Shown: positions 12,472 to 25,100 of the stretch, piece after piece | How positions within the stretch are numbered: position 1 is the stretch's first letter | Layout of the letters: each line of letters starts with the position of its first letter | Assembly: GCF_036669915.1 (NCBI RefSeq) | Contig: NC_089314.1 | Coordinates: 26,742,126-26,806,125, forward strand | Source of the DNA: Pocillopora verrucosa | Lineage: Eukaryota; Cnidaria; Anthozoa; Scleractinia; Pocilloporidae | Length of the DNA stretch: 64,000 nt | Direction: 5' to 3' | The notes under the pieces: model-generated | What the model was told of the DNA's origin: nothing | The model's database searches: none | Seen by the model: only the letters and a program-made list of their open reading frames with translations | Translations under genes and position numbers: made by a program

Positions 12472-13042
12472 GTGGTCGACCCGGGATTGATAGCTTGCTT
12501 TAATTTAACTTCAGTTGATGTGAACACAGTTTGTTATGATATCTAAAAAGAGGTACGACCTACAATTTCCTAGGAAAGGACGTAGACACAACTACGCATG
12601 TATGCATAAGCAAAATATCGTATGCAAAAAAACACACTTTTTTCCAGCAGTAATCTTCTATCCCAGACATCCCACAGCTAAGCTTGAAAGTTCAGTTGTG
12701 GGCACGAGAGTAGGTCAGCAGTGTTTTTCAGGTCATATGTTGGCCTCTTGGCCCCTCAATGTGGTCGACCCAGGATTGTTATCTTGCTTTAATTTAACTT
12801 AAGTTGATGTGAACACAGTTTGTTATGATATCTAAAAAGAGGTACGACCTACAATTTCCTAGGAAAGGATGTAGACACAACTTCGCATAAGCAAAATATC
12901 ATATGCAGAAAAACACACTTTTTTCCAGCAGTAGTCCTCTATCCCAGGCATCCCACAGCTAAGCTTGAAAGTTCAGTTGTGGGCACGAGAGTAGGTCAGC
13001 AGTGTTTTTCAGGTCACATGGTGGCCTCTTGGCCCCTCAATA
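12472..13042. repeat. Tandem duplication, about 289-bp unit x 2
   Basis: Unit 1 (12472-12760) and unit 2 (12761-13042) both start GTGGTCGACCC and end TTGGCCCCTCAAT. They are nearly identical; unit 2 lacks 8 bp near its GCATAAGCAAAATATC segment. The open frame across unit 1 resembles no protein I know. High identity implies a recent duplication. Confidence 0.9.
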
Positions 13043-13201
13043 TGGTTATGGCTTTTACGGCATACGGTTAATATCTCTCCATAGTGGTCACCAGAAAATT
13101 TTTACCTATATTTTTTCACGACTAACGGTTAAAATTGCTTAATTTTTACGCCCCTAACGGCAATTTTTTTCCCCATTTTATGGCTAACGGTTAACCCCTT
13201 T
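13041..13201. repeat. Interspersed repeat with four (A)CGG core copies
   Basis: Four spaced repeats of the form TACGGCATACGGTTAAT, CACGACTAACGGTTAAAAT, TACGCCCCTAACGGCAATTT and TATGGCTAACGGTTAACC, separated by T-rich spacers. It starts exactly where the preceding tandem duplication ends. No coding potential. Confidence 0.6.
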
Positions 13202-16200
13202 AAGGTACTCCAGTGGTTAGCTTTGCTATATCTGTGATGATTCTAGGAAGTTATTTTGGCTTAATTTATTACGAGAGATACAAACAATTTTCCGGAAAAA
13301 CGGAAATAGAAGCTGTTTAACAATATGCAAATAATGCCACAGAATGGCACCTATTGCAGGCCTCATTAGGGTGCCACAGGCACACCATTCCCACCCTGGT
13401 GGAAATAATTGAATTTATCACGCTCTCACACTCGAGATAGTACGTTGCTGTCGAACGTTTTCGTGACATTTTCACGTTTCGGACATTTTTCTAAAGGGCA
13501 GAAGGACACAACAGATTCAACTGACAATCACTGCCGGTACACAGTGGCTCCTGAAACGAAACATATTCTGTTAACTGGAAAGGTAAAGCTAGTAATTATT
13601 GCATAATATGTGCAAACGAAGATGAAACGTACATTTTAAAAATGACAAGTCATATGGAAGCGTGTATCGTGGTAGAAAAAAAATATGTCACATAGGTGTA
13701 AGCGATAGAGAAAAAAACAGCAGCTTTTTAAAAATTTTCACGGTTGAGCGCGACCAAAAACTTTGATTTTTCATCTACCTCCGAACCGCGGAAGGAAAAC
13801 GTTCCAAGTCTTAGTTATGGATTCAAAACCAAATTCACGTTAATTTGCTTGCAGAACACAGAAAGATAGATGGCTAATTTTGCACACAGTTTGCAATTGA
13901 ATATCAAAATAATTTTCCCAGGTTTTGGTCGTTGGTAGGGAATTCGAATTATAACTTGGAGTTCTTGAAAAGGAAAACTGTGATATCATTGATGTGGGTG
14001 GACGGTTAAGTCGTAGAATATTTTAAGAGAGCGCTGATCTCTCTTCTGCTGTCGGTCTTATTCGAAAATAACAAATAACTATGGAAAAATCAGGAGGGGG
14101 GGATTTTCCTTGGCACATTTTTCTTGCACGTTTTAGAAGAGTTTTAGGGGATCACATCATGTCACCGCTTTCGCTTTCTGGTTCCATTTTGTTTGTAAGA
14201 AACACGTGTTTTGTGATGGCTTGATCAGCCGTAATGAATGCATGTAAACAGCAGAGATCCACGACAAGTATACAGGTTTCGGCAGGTGGATTTCCCGAAT
14301 GACCAATAGAAAAACAGGATCAAACAATGTCTTACACGCTAAGTAACAATATCACCTATTGTTTGAACACTCAAACATGGAAATCCTTTTGATAGTCCAC
14401 TTTTTGATTGACAGGCTTTTACGATAAGCGAAGTGAATTTCGGTTCTTGCAAACTTTACGGGGTTTACGCTTGTGAAAGGTGAATTTAATAAGCTGAGCG
14501 TGACCTGAAAGAGGACAAAAAAATTTCTCAGCTTGAATGTGTAGCTCTGTCTTCCTCTTTCCACAACGAACGCAAAAACTGCTGTTACCACGATTGTTTT
14601 ACTTATATTCTGGGGTAATCTCGAAATCAACAATTAAGCTTTTATTCTGATATGAAGGGAAAAAGGAGAGGGAAGAACATAGAATGAGAATTTTACTATT
14701 TCACAACTGACCTCTCTCATCGCAGACGAAAAAATTATAAGATCATGAGCGACTATGCTATAATTTTCATGCGTGTAATGATGACAAACGGAAGACCGAA
14801 AAGAGAAAAAGAGGAAAGAAAAAATTTGCGTTTCCTTTTTAGTTCGACTGTCAGAAAAACTTTCGTCAGATGTTCTTTTTTCTCTTGTCCTGTTTACAAA
14901 ACATCTTGAACTGTCAACTACATTTTCTGTCCGGAGGGGCTGTAAGTTCACTGCCGGGATGAGGCGACCGCTGAGCCGTTGACAAATCAAGAGACATTCC
15001 CACTATTGGGAAAACGTGATATGGTTAAGTAAAAGAAAAAAAAGAGGAATAGAATAAACAACAAAACGATCAGCTAGCCGGCTTAGTTGCCATTGAGGAC
15101 AGTGCATGTGTCTCCATTTCGCTGTTCACTAACAACCAAATAAAGTACTTCACAGACAAAGGTGGAAGACAAAGGCAAATATGTGAGTTTGTTCATAGAG
15201 GCGTTAAAATTGCAATTGCTTTCTGTGAACCTTCCTGCTATCTTAAGACACTGTCTACAATACGTTGCAGCAAGGATAAAATGTTGGCAGCTTGTCGTCA
15301 TTAGCCTTGCAAAAAAGGGACTTGATTTTTCGTTCTCATAGGTCAGAAAAGATGCTCCATGACGATTACTCAGACTAAATTTCGATTGCACTAAAGACCT
15401 CTATGCAGACAAGGTTCCTCAGGAGTACGTTTCAGCCAGTCGTATTGCAATTTAAAACCCTTCATCGGTTGATGTAAATGAGAAGTCGACCTCACCCGTG
15501 CCTGCATTACCGTGATACCTTATTTTTAGCCAACAACTCGGAAACTGAGCCGGATTTTCTTTTATGAAAGCTCAAGCTCGGTTACCGGAGATAAATTTGG
15601 AAGATTGTATCCTGTTTCTCTTGGTATAGCAGCCGTCTCAGCGGGTAATATCACTGAATTTTTCCATTTTAGCAGAGGCTTAAATTCAGCCCCAAACAGG
15701 ACTACCCCAGTTACCTAGTTGTAGTCGAATTCAATGCTCTCAAATTAAACGTATTCCGTGCATCAAAGTCTCGCCGTGGGCTTTTTTGGAAATAATTTTT
15801 TTTCGTTTAGGTTATTTGAATACTTAAGGTTCGTTAAGTCAAGCAAATTTTGCCATATTTTGACCGTAAATCCTTGTTTTAAATGTAAAAAAAAACTCTG
15901 GGGTAGTCAGACGTTAAGTTTCACGGATGCCGTGTCATGAAACTGTAAAGCATCTTTTACTCTTTTTCTTTTTTTTTTCTTTTCTTTTTTTTTTTTTCAA
16001 TCGAATAAAGAACCTTTGTACTAGCTTTTCGTGTCACACAATGAAGATGACGTTGTACGGATTGCCCAAGAGTGTTGATTGTATTTTCATCCTATTTTTA
16101 GTCGCGCTTTCTAAAAAAGATGTCACATTCTTTGCTAGGCCGGACGGACGACAGACTCAGACAAATAATCCTAATTATTCCGTTAGCTAACTAACTATGT

Positions 16201-17452
16201 ATATTAAAGTTAGATTCGAAGTTTTCTTAGCGAATGTGTTTCTTTGTCAAACTTGGCCTCAGGGTGACCCCGTTAATATATGCTACCCCCCTTTCATCCG
16301 GGAACTTTTTCTTGAAGCTGCGATCTGATTGGTTGTCAGCAGGTAGTAACGTGGTGGCCAGTGAAAGCATGATATTCGTGTTCGAGTTCATCTCAAAACC
16401 TTTCGCTTATTCACCGAAGGGGATTTTTTTCTCGACCTTTTTCCATTCTTCGAGTTTGGTAGACGGGATTTTTTGTAGGTTAGTTTTATGTTTTTGTGTT
16501 TGACCATGTTTTAATCGCGTTGTTGACCCTGTATGACATCAATTACTTCACTTGGAGCGCTTATGAAGGGCAGCCAAAATATCCTTCGTGTTTCCCACAT
16601 TTCGCTTTTGTTCCCTTGACGTTGCAAACAAGCATGGACGTTACCACTTGGCGTTTGCATACTTAAATGCTGTTAAAGGGTACTCGACTTTTGAGGATTT
16701 TTGGAGACTTTATGGTCCAAATTGTTGAGGTTATCGAGGACAGGCATCAATTTGCACATATGAATCAACTAGTGAACACGAATTTTACTTTGTTATTGTG
16801 GACAAGTTTCCTACACCTGGCCTGACTTGGCATGAAAGCTTTTGTTTTTCCCTGCTCGCTCCACTTGTATGAATATTTTTTCTTGCTTCGTGGTTCTAAC
16901 TCTCGACTGGAGGTTGTCACAGTAATTGAATCTGGTAGTAAACGAAGACTGTAAAGATAATAATAGGTTTTGACAGGGGGAATTTTTTTATCGGCTTTGA
17001 AGCTATGCCCGAACCGGCTTCGTCCGCGTATTTCAACACGAACACACTTAACTTTTAATTTAGAGTTGTTTAGGTGAACGCTTCCTTTCTTTATCCGATT
17101 GCGTTGCTTTTGAATAACAATCAACGGTTAATTCGAAGGGTTTTAGCCGTTGAAAATGAAAACCCTTCGAAACTGGTGAGCATTCCGTAGGATAGCCGGC
17201 CATGCAATGCAATGTATGAACGCACGGGAAATGTCGGGTTACGCTAAACTTTCGCTCGCGTTTCATTCATTCGTACCGACACATTTAAGTAGTGGAAGTT
17301 GGTGTGGTTTTTCCGTTTTCCGTCGTTTTGCTTTTCTCCTGTTTACATATCATATTACCATTAATTGACTCTCTTCTTCTTCAGTTTTCCAAGGATTAGA
17401 GTTGTTGGTCTTTAACTTGGTTCGTCTTTCGTGACCTTTTCTCTCTTTTCAG

Positions 17453-17636
17453 AACGGCTCCATTGACGGCGGCAAATAGAGTAGCCAGCTTTAAGAACCT
17501 ATCCTCGCTTCCATGGCCGTTGAAGGAGACACTATCGAAAGGATTTACAAAGGAACATGATGGTGGGTAATTTCAGTCTTATCGGTTAAAGAGAAAAATC
17601 GGAGAGCGATTCTGCCTCGATCTCCGATGACCCATC
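17453..17636 (+). promoter_or_regulatory. 5'UTR of the CHD gene with three upstream ORFs
   Basis: A pyrimidine-rich tract ending TCTCTTTTCAG precedes 17453 and may be a splice acceptor for a non-coding upstream exon. Between there and the main ATG lie three short upstream ORFs: 17513-17560 (15 codons, start context CCATGG), 17557-17589 (10 codons) and 17627-17677 (16 codons, out of frame, overlapping the main start). The transcription start is unknown, so UTR extent is inferred. Confidence 0.5.
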
Positions 17637-19162
17637 ATGGCGGATCCATTTCTGGGCATCTTCGATGGAGTCAATAACGGCTTGGACGAGTTAGGTCTTG
17701 GATCAACGCTCGGCTCAAATGGAAGCCAAGGAGGACAGATGCAAGAAAGGCTGCAGCATTCTGCGTCTTTTGGAGGATTTCAGGCACAATCACCGTCAAA
17801 CTCGAATCAACCAAAGCTTCAACATTTCGATGAACGGTCATCCGCGTCACCATTTTTACCGCCCTCGCAGAAACTTCAGCACTTTAACGATCCGTTATTG
17901 TCGTCATCACCGCAACGATTTCATTCTCTGCAGTCGTCTTCCCAACAACAGTTTGGCGAATTTCGTCCACCATCGCAGATAAACATGTGTTGGCCGCGTG
18001 GCCAAACGTCACGAAGCTCTCCTAATTATACTGGATTTTCACAGGCATCTGAACAATCACCGTTTCGACAGCCATTTGGGTATGGGTTTCCGCGGTCGTC
18101 ATCTCCGAGACTTCAACATTTTGCGAATCAATCTCCCATGAATTCCTCTCCAGATATCTTCCCATCTGGGGCTTCACAATCTCCTAGACTTCAGCACCCA
18201 AATCAGTCACCTTCGCTTCCTTATTCAGGTTCTTCTCCTAAGGGTACAAGCCCTAAGACGATGGAGTCAAATCAGCAGCAAAAGCAGAAGCAAATTAGTC
18301 CACAGCAAGCCCTCTTTAGACATCTTCAAGGTTCAGAAGGGAACCAGCAGCAAGTAGAACTAGGGGGCCAAGGTCGTTTACAGCACTTGGTATCTGGTAA
18401 TACCGTGGATTTGGATCATAATAAATCTTCACTTCCTGGAGCAGCTGGGGATGGAAATTTCCCTTATAATCCTTTTCAAGGTGGACCTAGACCACCCATG
18501 GGTATGCATCAAAATTCTCCCCAGTCAAATTACAACTCACAACAGTTTCAAAATCCACAGTATGCTGCTTTCAATGGAGGAGTTTCCAGTGGAGCTGATC
18601 AAGATATGTTCAATCCTGGGAACCATAGTAATATGGCAACTCCTCAACAGCCAGGATTTACTTTTACTAACTTACAAATGTCAGACCCTCAGGACCTGAT
18701 GCAGGTAAAGACGTCAGCTATCTTGCTTCAAATGCAGCGGATCCAGCAACAAATTCAACAGATGCGAGACATGGGGCAGCCATCTCAAATGCAACAGCTG
18801 CAATTTCAGTTCCAACGGCTTTATCAGATTTATGCCATGCAGCAGCAACAACGTGTGCAACCTAACTTTCAACCTCAAAACTATGACCAAATGAGGTTTA
18901 TTCAACAGCAAAGGCAACAGGAGAAGGCCAATAGAATTGCTGTGGAGGCCATGGCCAAAGCAGCATTACAGAATAGTGATGGAAGGTCCATGATGCCTGG
19001 GTTTCCACCAATGTCATCAGGTCAGCGAATGATGACAAATCCTTCAGCAGTGAATACAGGAGCATTGGATTTTTCTAGGCATCCTATGCCAGCAGACCCT
19101 ATCAGTCTGGGTCCTTCAATCGTATCTAAACCAGCACCAGTACGGAGCTCACAGACCTCAAG
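17637..19162 (+). other. CHD gene, coding exon 1: low-complexity N-terminus
   Basis: One exon encodes residues 1-508 and ends in phase 2 (donor GTTCTG, weak). It starts [11 protein letters not shown], like the MADP/MTDP starts of vertebrate CHD7-9. The segment is rich in Ser, Pro and Gln, contains six LQH motifs (first five at residues 39, 61, 80, 159 and 185), and has a Gln/Met-rich, possibly coiled-coil stretch around residues 350-440. No folded domain is evident. Confidence 0.9.
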
Positions 19163-22100
19163 GTTCTGTTCTAGGCATTGTTTATGATTAAGTTTTTTTT
19201 CCCCTGATGTCTTCTTTGTTTGTGTTTTGTTTGTGTGTGTGCGTGTGTGTGAGCGCGCGCACGCGCATGTGCATGTGTGTGTGTGTGTTTAGGTGAAAGT
19301 TTTAATCTATTATGAAGTTACAAATTGTTAGTTTTTGTACAAAGTTACACTAGAGGTCATTTGTCTAGGTCATACAAGGATTAAACTCAAACTTTTGCCA
19401 ATAATGTGATTACCACAATGATATTAAAACCACCTCTTATGTCTCAGCCAATATTTGATCGGTGCCCTCTGAGAATGCACTGAGATTACACAGATGGCAC
19501 CTTCAATTCTTGACTTCACCATTGAAACACTTTTTTGTGACAAGCCTGAATTGAATTGTCTTTCATATATTATCGCAGGCCCCCAGCCACTGTGTTGGCA
19601 AAACCAGCACCTATACGAAGTAGGAAAGATTCATCTGATGCCGAACCTTCGCCTCCCAATTCTCCAAGTTATTTAGAAGAAGATCATGCCTCCAACATCA
19701 CTGTAAGTCAAACCTGATCAAGATTGAGGTGGAATTTTTAGGCATTTTTGAAATTTGGTCTTTGCTTAAGATTTCCAAATTTTGTAACTTCTGGTAATTT
19801 ATTTTACTGACTTGACTTTGGGACTATTTTCAGCGACGATCACTCAGAGAACGTAAGAAGAAGACTTACAAGGATGACTTTGATTACAACTTATCCGAAG
19901 AGGAGGGAGAGAAAGAGACTGCTGAAGGTGGAGTGCCAGCTACATTTCCAGGTGATAGCACTGGTCAAGCCCATATACCAGTGGGACCCGAAGTGGAAGA
20001 GACAACTACAGTTGAAAAGATATTGGCCATGAGAACAAAACAGGTAAGACGTCTCTGACTTATTCACCGATATAATTTAATTGTCAAATACTGTAAAGCA
20101 AAAATTTGATTTTTAAAAACTTTTTTAGGGTTTTATTTAAAGATTGGAATATTCTCTTTGCAGGATGAAGAATTTGGAAGTTATGAAGAATTCTTAGTGA
20201 AGTTCAAGAACTAGTGAGTTCAATTTTGGTGTTATTGGTGTTGGTTTGTTGGTGATGCTGAACCATCATCTTATCTTTTCATTTTGCTGTCCTTCAGCTC
20301 TTATCTTCATTGTGAATGGGCAACAGCAGAAAAATTGGCAAGAGGAGACAAAAGAATACACATGAAAATAAAACGATACAGAGCTAAGCAGCAAAACTCC
20401 ATGGCCTTTTTCAGTGAGGTATGCAACCAAATTATTTTTGTTTTAAAATATTTAAGTTGTACTCAGTAGTTTCAGTAGCAGTATGGGACAATAGAATTTA
20501 GCTTTATCGGTAAATATGCATTGTGTTTGCCCACAGCTTGATGAGGAACCTTTTAATCCTGATTATGTTGAAGTAGACAGAGTACTGGATATGTCCACAG
20601 GAGTTGATCAAAACACTGGTGAGGTAAGTCAACTGGATAAACAGCAAGCAGTATTTGCATTTCTTTGTTAACCTGTGTTAACTTAAGTATTAGGAATCAA
20701 AGTTCATAGTTGTGTTTTGGTAAGAGGCATTTGCACATGTATATTTTTTGAAATGAAGTAAAAATGTTATCTCAGAGTTTGTCTTGAGTGTAAAACCCAG
20801 AAGGTTGAGTGTTTGACATGTGTGTTTTGGCCAAATATTCTGCAAGCATAGGAAGTAGTGCGTGACACTGTATCTAAAAATAAGCAGATTGTTTTATTTA
20901 TGCTGTCATCATTATAGTTTAGGGGATAAACATACATTTATTCACTTGAAGGTCATTTGTGTGTACTCTAATCTCTAATCTCTGTTTGCTTCTAAAAATA
21001 AAATTAGCGGACTCTTGAGAAAGGAGTTTATATATGTGTTATCTTAATGTTTGATGTGAATTGAAACACTTGATATTGAAGTGCTGATGGTGACAATTAT
21101 GCGGCACATGCTGATATTCTCACTATTGTCGGAGGATATTGATGTCTGCGGTAAAAGGGTCATGTATCAGTTATTTAACCAAAATGGAATCACTTACACA
21201 ACTTTGATAGACCATGCTTCTCTTTGAAAACTTTATAATTGCATTTCCTTTTCATTGAGATTTTTATTATTTGAGTCAGACAGACAAATTGATAAGGGCT
21301 TTGTTCCTTCGAGTTTCATTCTGTTACTATTTGTTTCAAATCTTTAATTGATTCGCTGTGTTTAGCTTTTGTCTATGTGAGGCAGACATTAGACAATCAA
21401 TTTTAGTGATAAGTAATGAATACCTAGGCCTTTCACAGATGGTGGTGATGATAAATAAAATCTTCACAGTTCAGCATACTTGGATTTCAATGTAATTATG
21501 AAAATAGGAACTCCTAGCTTCAAAGGTCACAGATGCGAAACAAGAGTAGGAAAAATGATATGAATTATGTTCTTTCATGTGGACTTTTCTCAGTCTATAG
21601 ACCTTGTCAAGTTTTTTTACGGATATTGTTAGGTAACATTTCAATTAACTTAATATAGATTGTATTGCTTCTAAATGAAAGGAATGTTGTTTTTTTGGCT
21701 TTGCAGTAAGCCAGGTTCACCATCTATGTCTAAGAAATATGCAAATTTGACATGTTCCACCCTTCTTGAACATGAATAATTAATTCTGCCCTGCTTTTGT
21801 TTTATGAAATTTAGTATTTTTTTGGCTCACCATCGATAAATCTTTCCTATATTTAGTGGATATGTGTTATGAAGTTATTGACCATATTTTCTCTATCATA
21901 AAGTATGATTATATTGTTAACAGAATGAGAGAATTTATAGGGTGTTGTACCCTTGATTTTGTACACACACAATGTTTTCGTCTTGGATGTTTAATACATA
22001 AAATGTGCCATTAGACAGCAGGTTTGCTACAGAATATGATTTGGATGGACTATGTAGGGAATGGTGTAAATTTTCTCACATTACCTTGTATTGAGAATTT

Positions 22101-25100
22101 GCCAAGGCTTTTGAACTTGAATAAGATCATTGCAACCACTCTCTTCGTTAATTGTGATCTTGGAGTTGATATGCGTCTACAGTGACAGTATGCCCTTGAC
22201 ATTTTGATCTGCCATCTGTGTTTGGATATCACTCTGGTGTTACGGCGGTGCTTGAGAGTAAATATATGATATGGTTCAAGTAGTACCGTTTCTGATTGTT
22301 TGCCTGGTGAAATAAGGACCATAACTTTGTCCTGTAATGTATAATCCTGTTTTGCCTTCTGCTATAATCAATCCCAGTGACTCTTGTGAACTAGAAAAAT
22401 ACTCTTTTGTGTCATCTCCGAAATTGCAACTGCGCATTTCCTGCAGGTGTTTATACTGTCTGGTGCATTGCCCGTGGAGGCTTGTTTTGGTGGATAGAAA
22501 ATTGATGTTATTTATAATGATGGGAGCTTTGATATTGTGTAGTTTATTTCACTGGGAAGACTTAATTTGTATTTTTCTTGTCGTGAATGTGATTTGTACA
22601 CTGTTGTTGAAATTTCCTTTCATCGCTGAGTTTGACAAATCCTCGTCACCATAGGGTGTGTAATTTAATTACACAAAGCTGATATATGCAGACCTTGATT
22701 TGAGAAATTGCTAACACCAAATCATTCATTGCTGATTGCGTCTGTATCTGTTACTTATTCCAGTGTTTTAATAGGACAAATACCCTTTCTTACACAGTTA
22801 GCTAGTTTTGATGCATATTGTGTCTGTTTACACTTACAAATTTATCAGAGCAACAGCCTGAATAACGTTTTGATATCTTGGAACGTCCCTTTTTCCTTCT
22901 TCATTGCTCCCTCTACTTGTATTTGCCCATTTTTTTTTTTTTTGTTTCAACCATTTGGTCACTCCTTAAACTGTTATTTGTTGCAAATGGTAATAGGAGT
23001 GTTATTAAACAATTATTTAGATGAAGCTCAGAGTTGTTTTGGTTAAATTGATTAGTCTGTTGAGAATGTTTTCCTATATTTCCAACTTCCTCAGACATTC
23101 ATAAGAGCATCTGCTTAAACTTTCCTTCTATAAATTTAAGATTATAAAACATCAGGAAACTGCACAGCAGTCTTCTTTTTTTCAGAAATTTCCTTTACCA
23201 TCAAGATCAATGTTTGTAGGGTTATTCAAGCATGATTTTCTTTAATAGTCTTTGTCCATCCAGAATGTGTTTTTCTCTACAACTGTAGTTTGGGTACCTA
23301 ATTAAGCCAAGAGGAAGTATTGTTCAGGGTGTCAAGATCTTTGTAATTCTTTGATTGACACAGTACATTGAAATCATTGTCAGAAGCTGCTAGACAAGAA
23401 TGAAAAGGAACAGTGATTATGAATGTAATTCTACCATACTAGTGAATTGCTAAATCCAGAGTTGAAGGGAGTAATTTGGGCTTTTACTCATTGATTTATT
23501 GTCTTTTACTACAATTTTCAAAGGAGGTTTTTTGAAAAAAAATTCATTGTTATTTGTTTTTGATTTATGACAGTGATATGTTGAATCTCCAAGAAAATTT
23601 GTTGCTTGTCAGACAAGTTTCTGAACTCAATTTCAGAGCACTTCACTACAAGCATACAAATACAACATAATTTCAAAATTGAGTTTGTGCCTGGTGGCAT
23701 TCTGTTTTGTTGGGTTTAAACTTTTTAAAGCAAGCTAGAAGATGATTGTCTTTTGGGAAGAGATTGATCAATTCCTATTTGTAAAAAGTCATTTTAACAG
23801 TATTGAAAATATGCTAAATTGATATACTGACTTTGGCAATTTGTCCATATTTTTTCAGCCTGTATGGAGTATAGTTATTTAAATACAAATTATTTTTCTC
23901 ACTTTTACAGCCAATCACCCACTACCTTGTTAAATGGTGTTCACAACCTTATGAAGAAAGTACTTGGGAAATTGAGGTAATTGGTACAGAGAAAAATCAT
24001 AAGACTGTCTGGCTTTACATTTATCTGGTTGTCGTAACTGAACTGTTTGAAGTCCTGACTTAAACATAGCATAGCATAGTTACAATTTTTTGCTCATTGT
24101 TCAATGTCAGGCTGATGTTGATGAAACAAAAATCAAGCAGTTCCACAAACTCAAGGAACATCCGCCTATGGCTCTAAGACAGGTAGGCTTTTTGCTCTGT
24201 GCTGTAATGTTGGAATCCTGTCCAATGTCAACTTGTAGTGCTCAATATCTCAGCCACTTGAGTTTTTGTGCATCTACATGTATATCTTGCCTTATACTGA
24301 TGCTTGGAGAAGAGCATATTAGACTCCTTAGGCTTACATTGTAATGTTATCTGATTTTTATTTACCCTTTAAGCAAACCTGTTCAATCTTTCATGAAGAA
24401 ACAATTTAAGAAGTGTTATGGAATGAATGGGCAAAGTGCAGGAAAAAAAATGCACAAAAACTCTAAAATTTGGTGCTTAAACTGATTGTAACCAGTTCTC
24501 TTAGTGGCATTTTCCAGCCAAAAATAATTAAGTTAAATATCAAAGTGGAAGTGCCTCTCTCAAGTAACAATTTCTGCAAAATTATCATATTTGTAAAGTG
24601 CCAGATTTTTGCGTGACAGAGAGTGGAAAGCTTTCATGATAAACCACTTCTTATAGGAAACCACAATTAATTTTTGTGTGCTTGTGGTAAGTTCTGCCAT
24701 TTTTAACCTCTTGACATGGTCTGACCTTAAACACAAACATCAGTCTGGTAATGAGATCCCTCTAAGGCTAGTGTGACAATATGCAGGCCTGATAATCTTC
24801 TTGAATAACCAGACATGTCTTAAAATAAATCAGTTTGAGGTTAAAGATGATTTCGTACGTGGAATAAAACCCTGAACTTTCTGTTAACCATGGCTTAACA
24901 TGTACACTCCTTGTGTTAATGACCCAGACTCCTAGAAGTAACCAAATAGGGGTATCTGGTTTTTTTTTTTTTGTTTTGTTTTTTTTTAATGCAGTTCCGC
25001 CCTCGCCCATACCCACATGAGTGGTGCAAGATGGCTGCATCGCCAGTGTATAAAGAAGGAAATACGCTACGTGACTATCAGCTTGAAGGTGTTAATTGGC

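Larger units (their letters stand above)
7643..17636. other. Gene-poor, repeat-rich interval between VAT-1 and the CHD gene
   Basis: Apart from the VAT-1 3'UTR, the repeats listed separately, and the CHD 5'UTR and promoter near its right end, I recognise no gene. Open frames on both strands here (for example 14352-15391 minus and 15758-16503 plus) lack recognisable domains, and those around 11105-11729 and 12536-12802 lie in repeats. A non-coding first exon of the CHD gene may be hidden here. A long T-rich run lies near 15970-16000. Confidence 0.5.

Noticed and set aside
14352..15391. Three consecutive minus-strand open frames of 93-118 codons
   Set aside because: No recognisable domain, no connecting splice sites that keep frame, and composition looks like unselected AT-rich sequence.
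18705..18720. Strong GTAAAG donor inside CHD exon 1
   Set aside because: Joining it to the next exon at 19579 shifts the frame and reaches a stop after about 30 codons, whereas the donor at 19163 keeps homology and phase.
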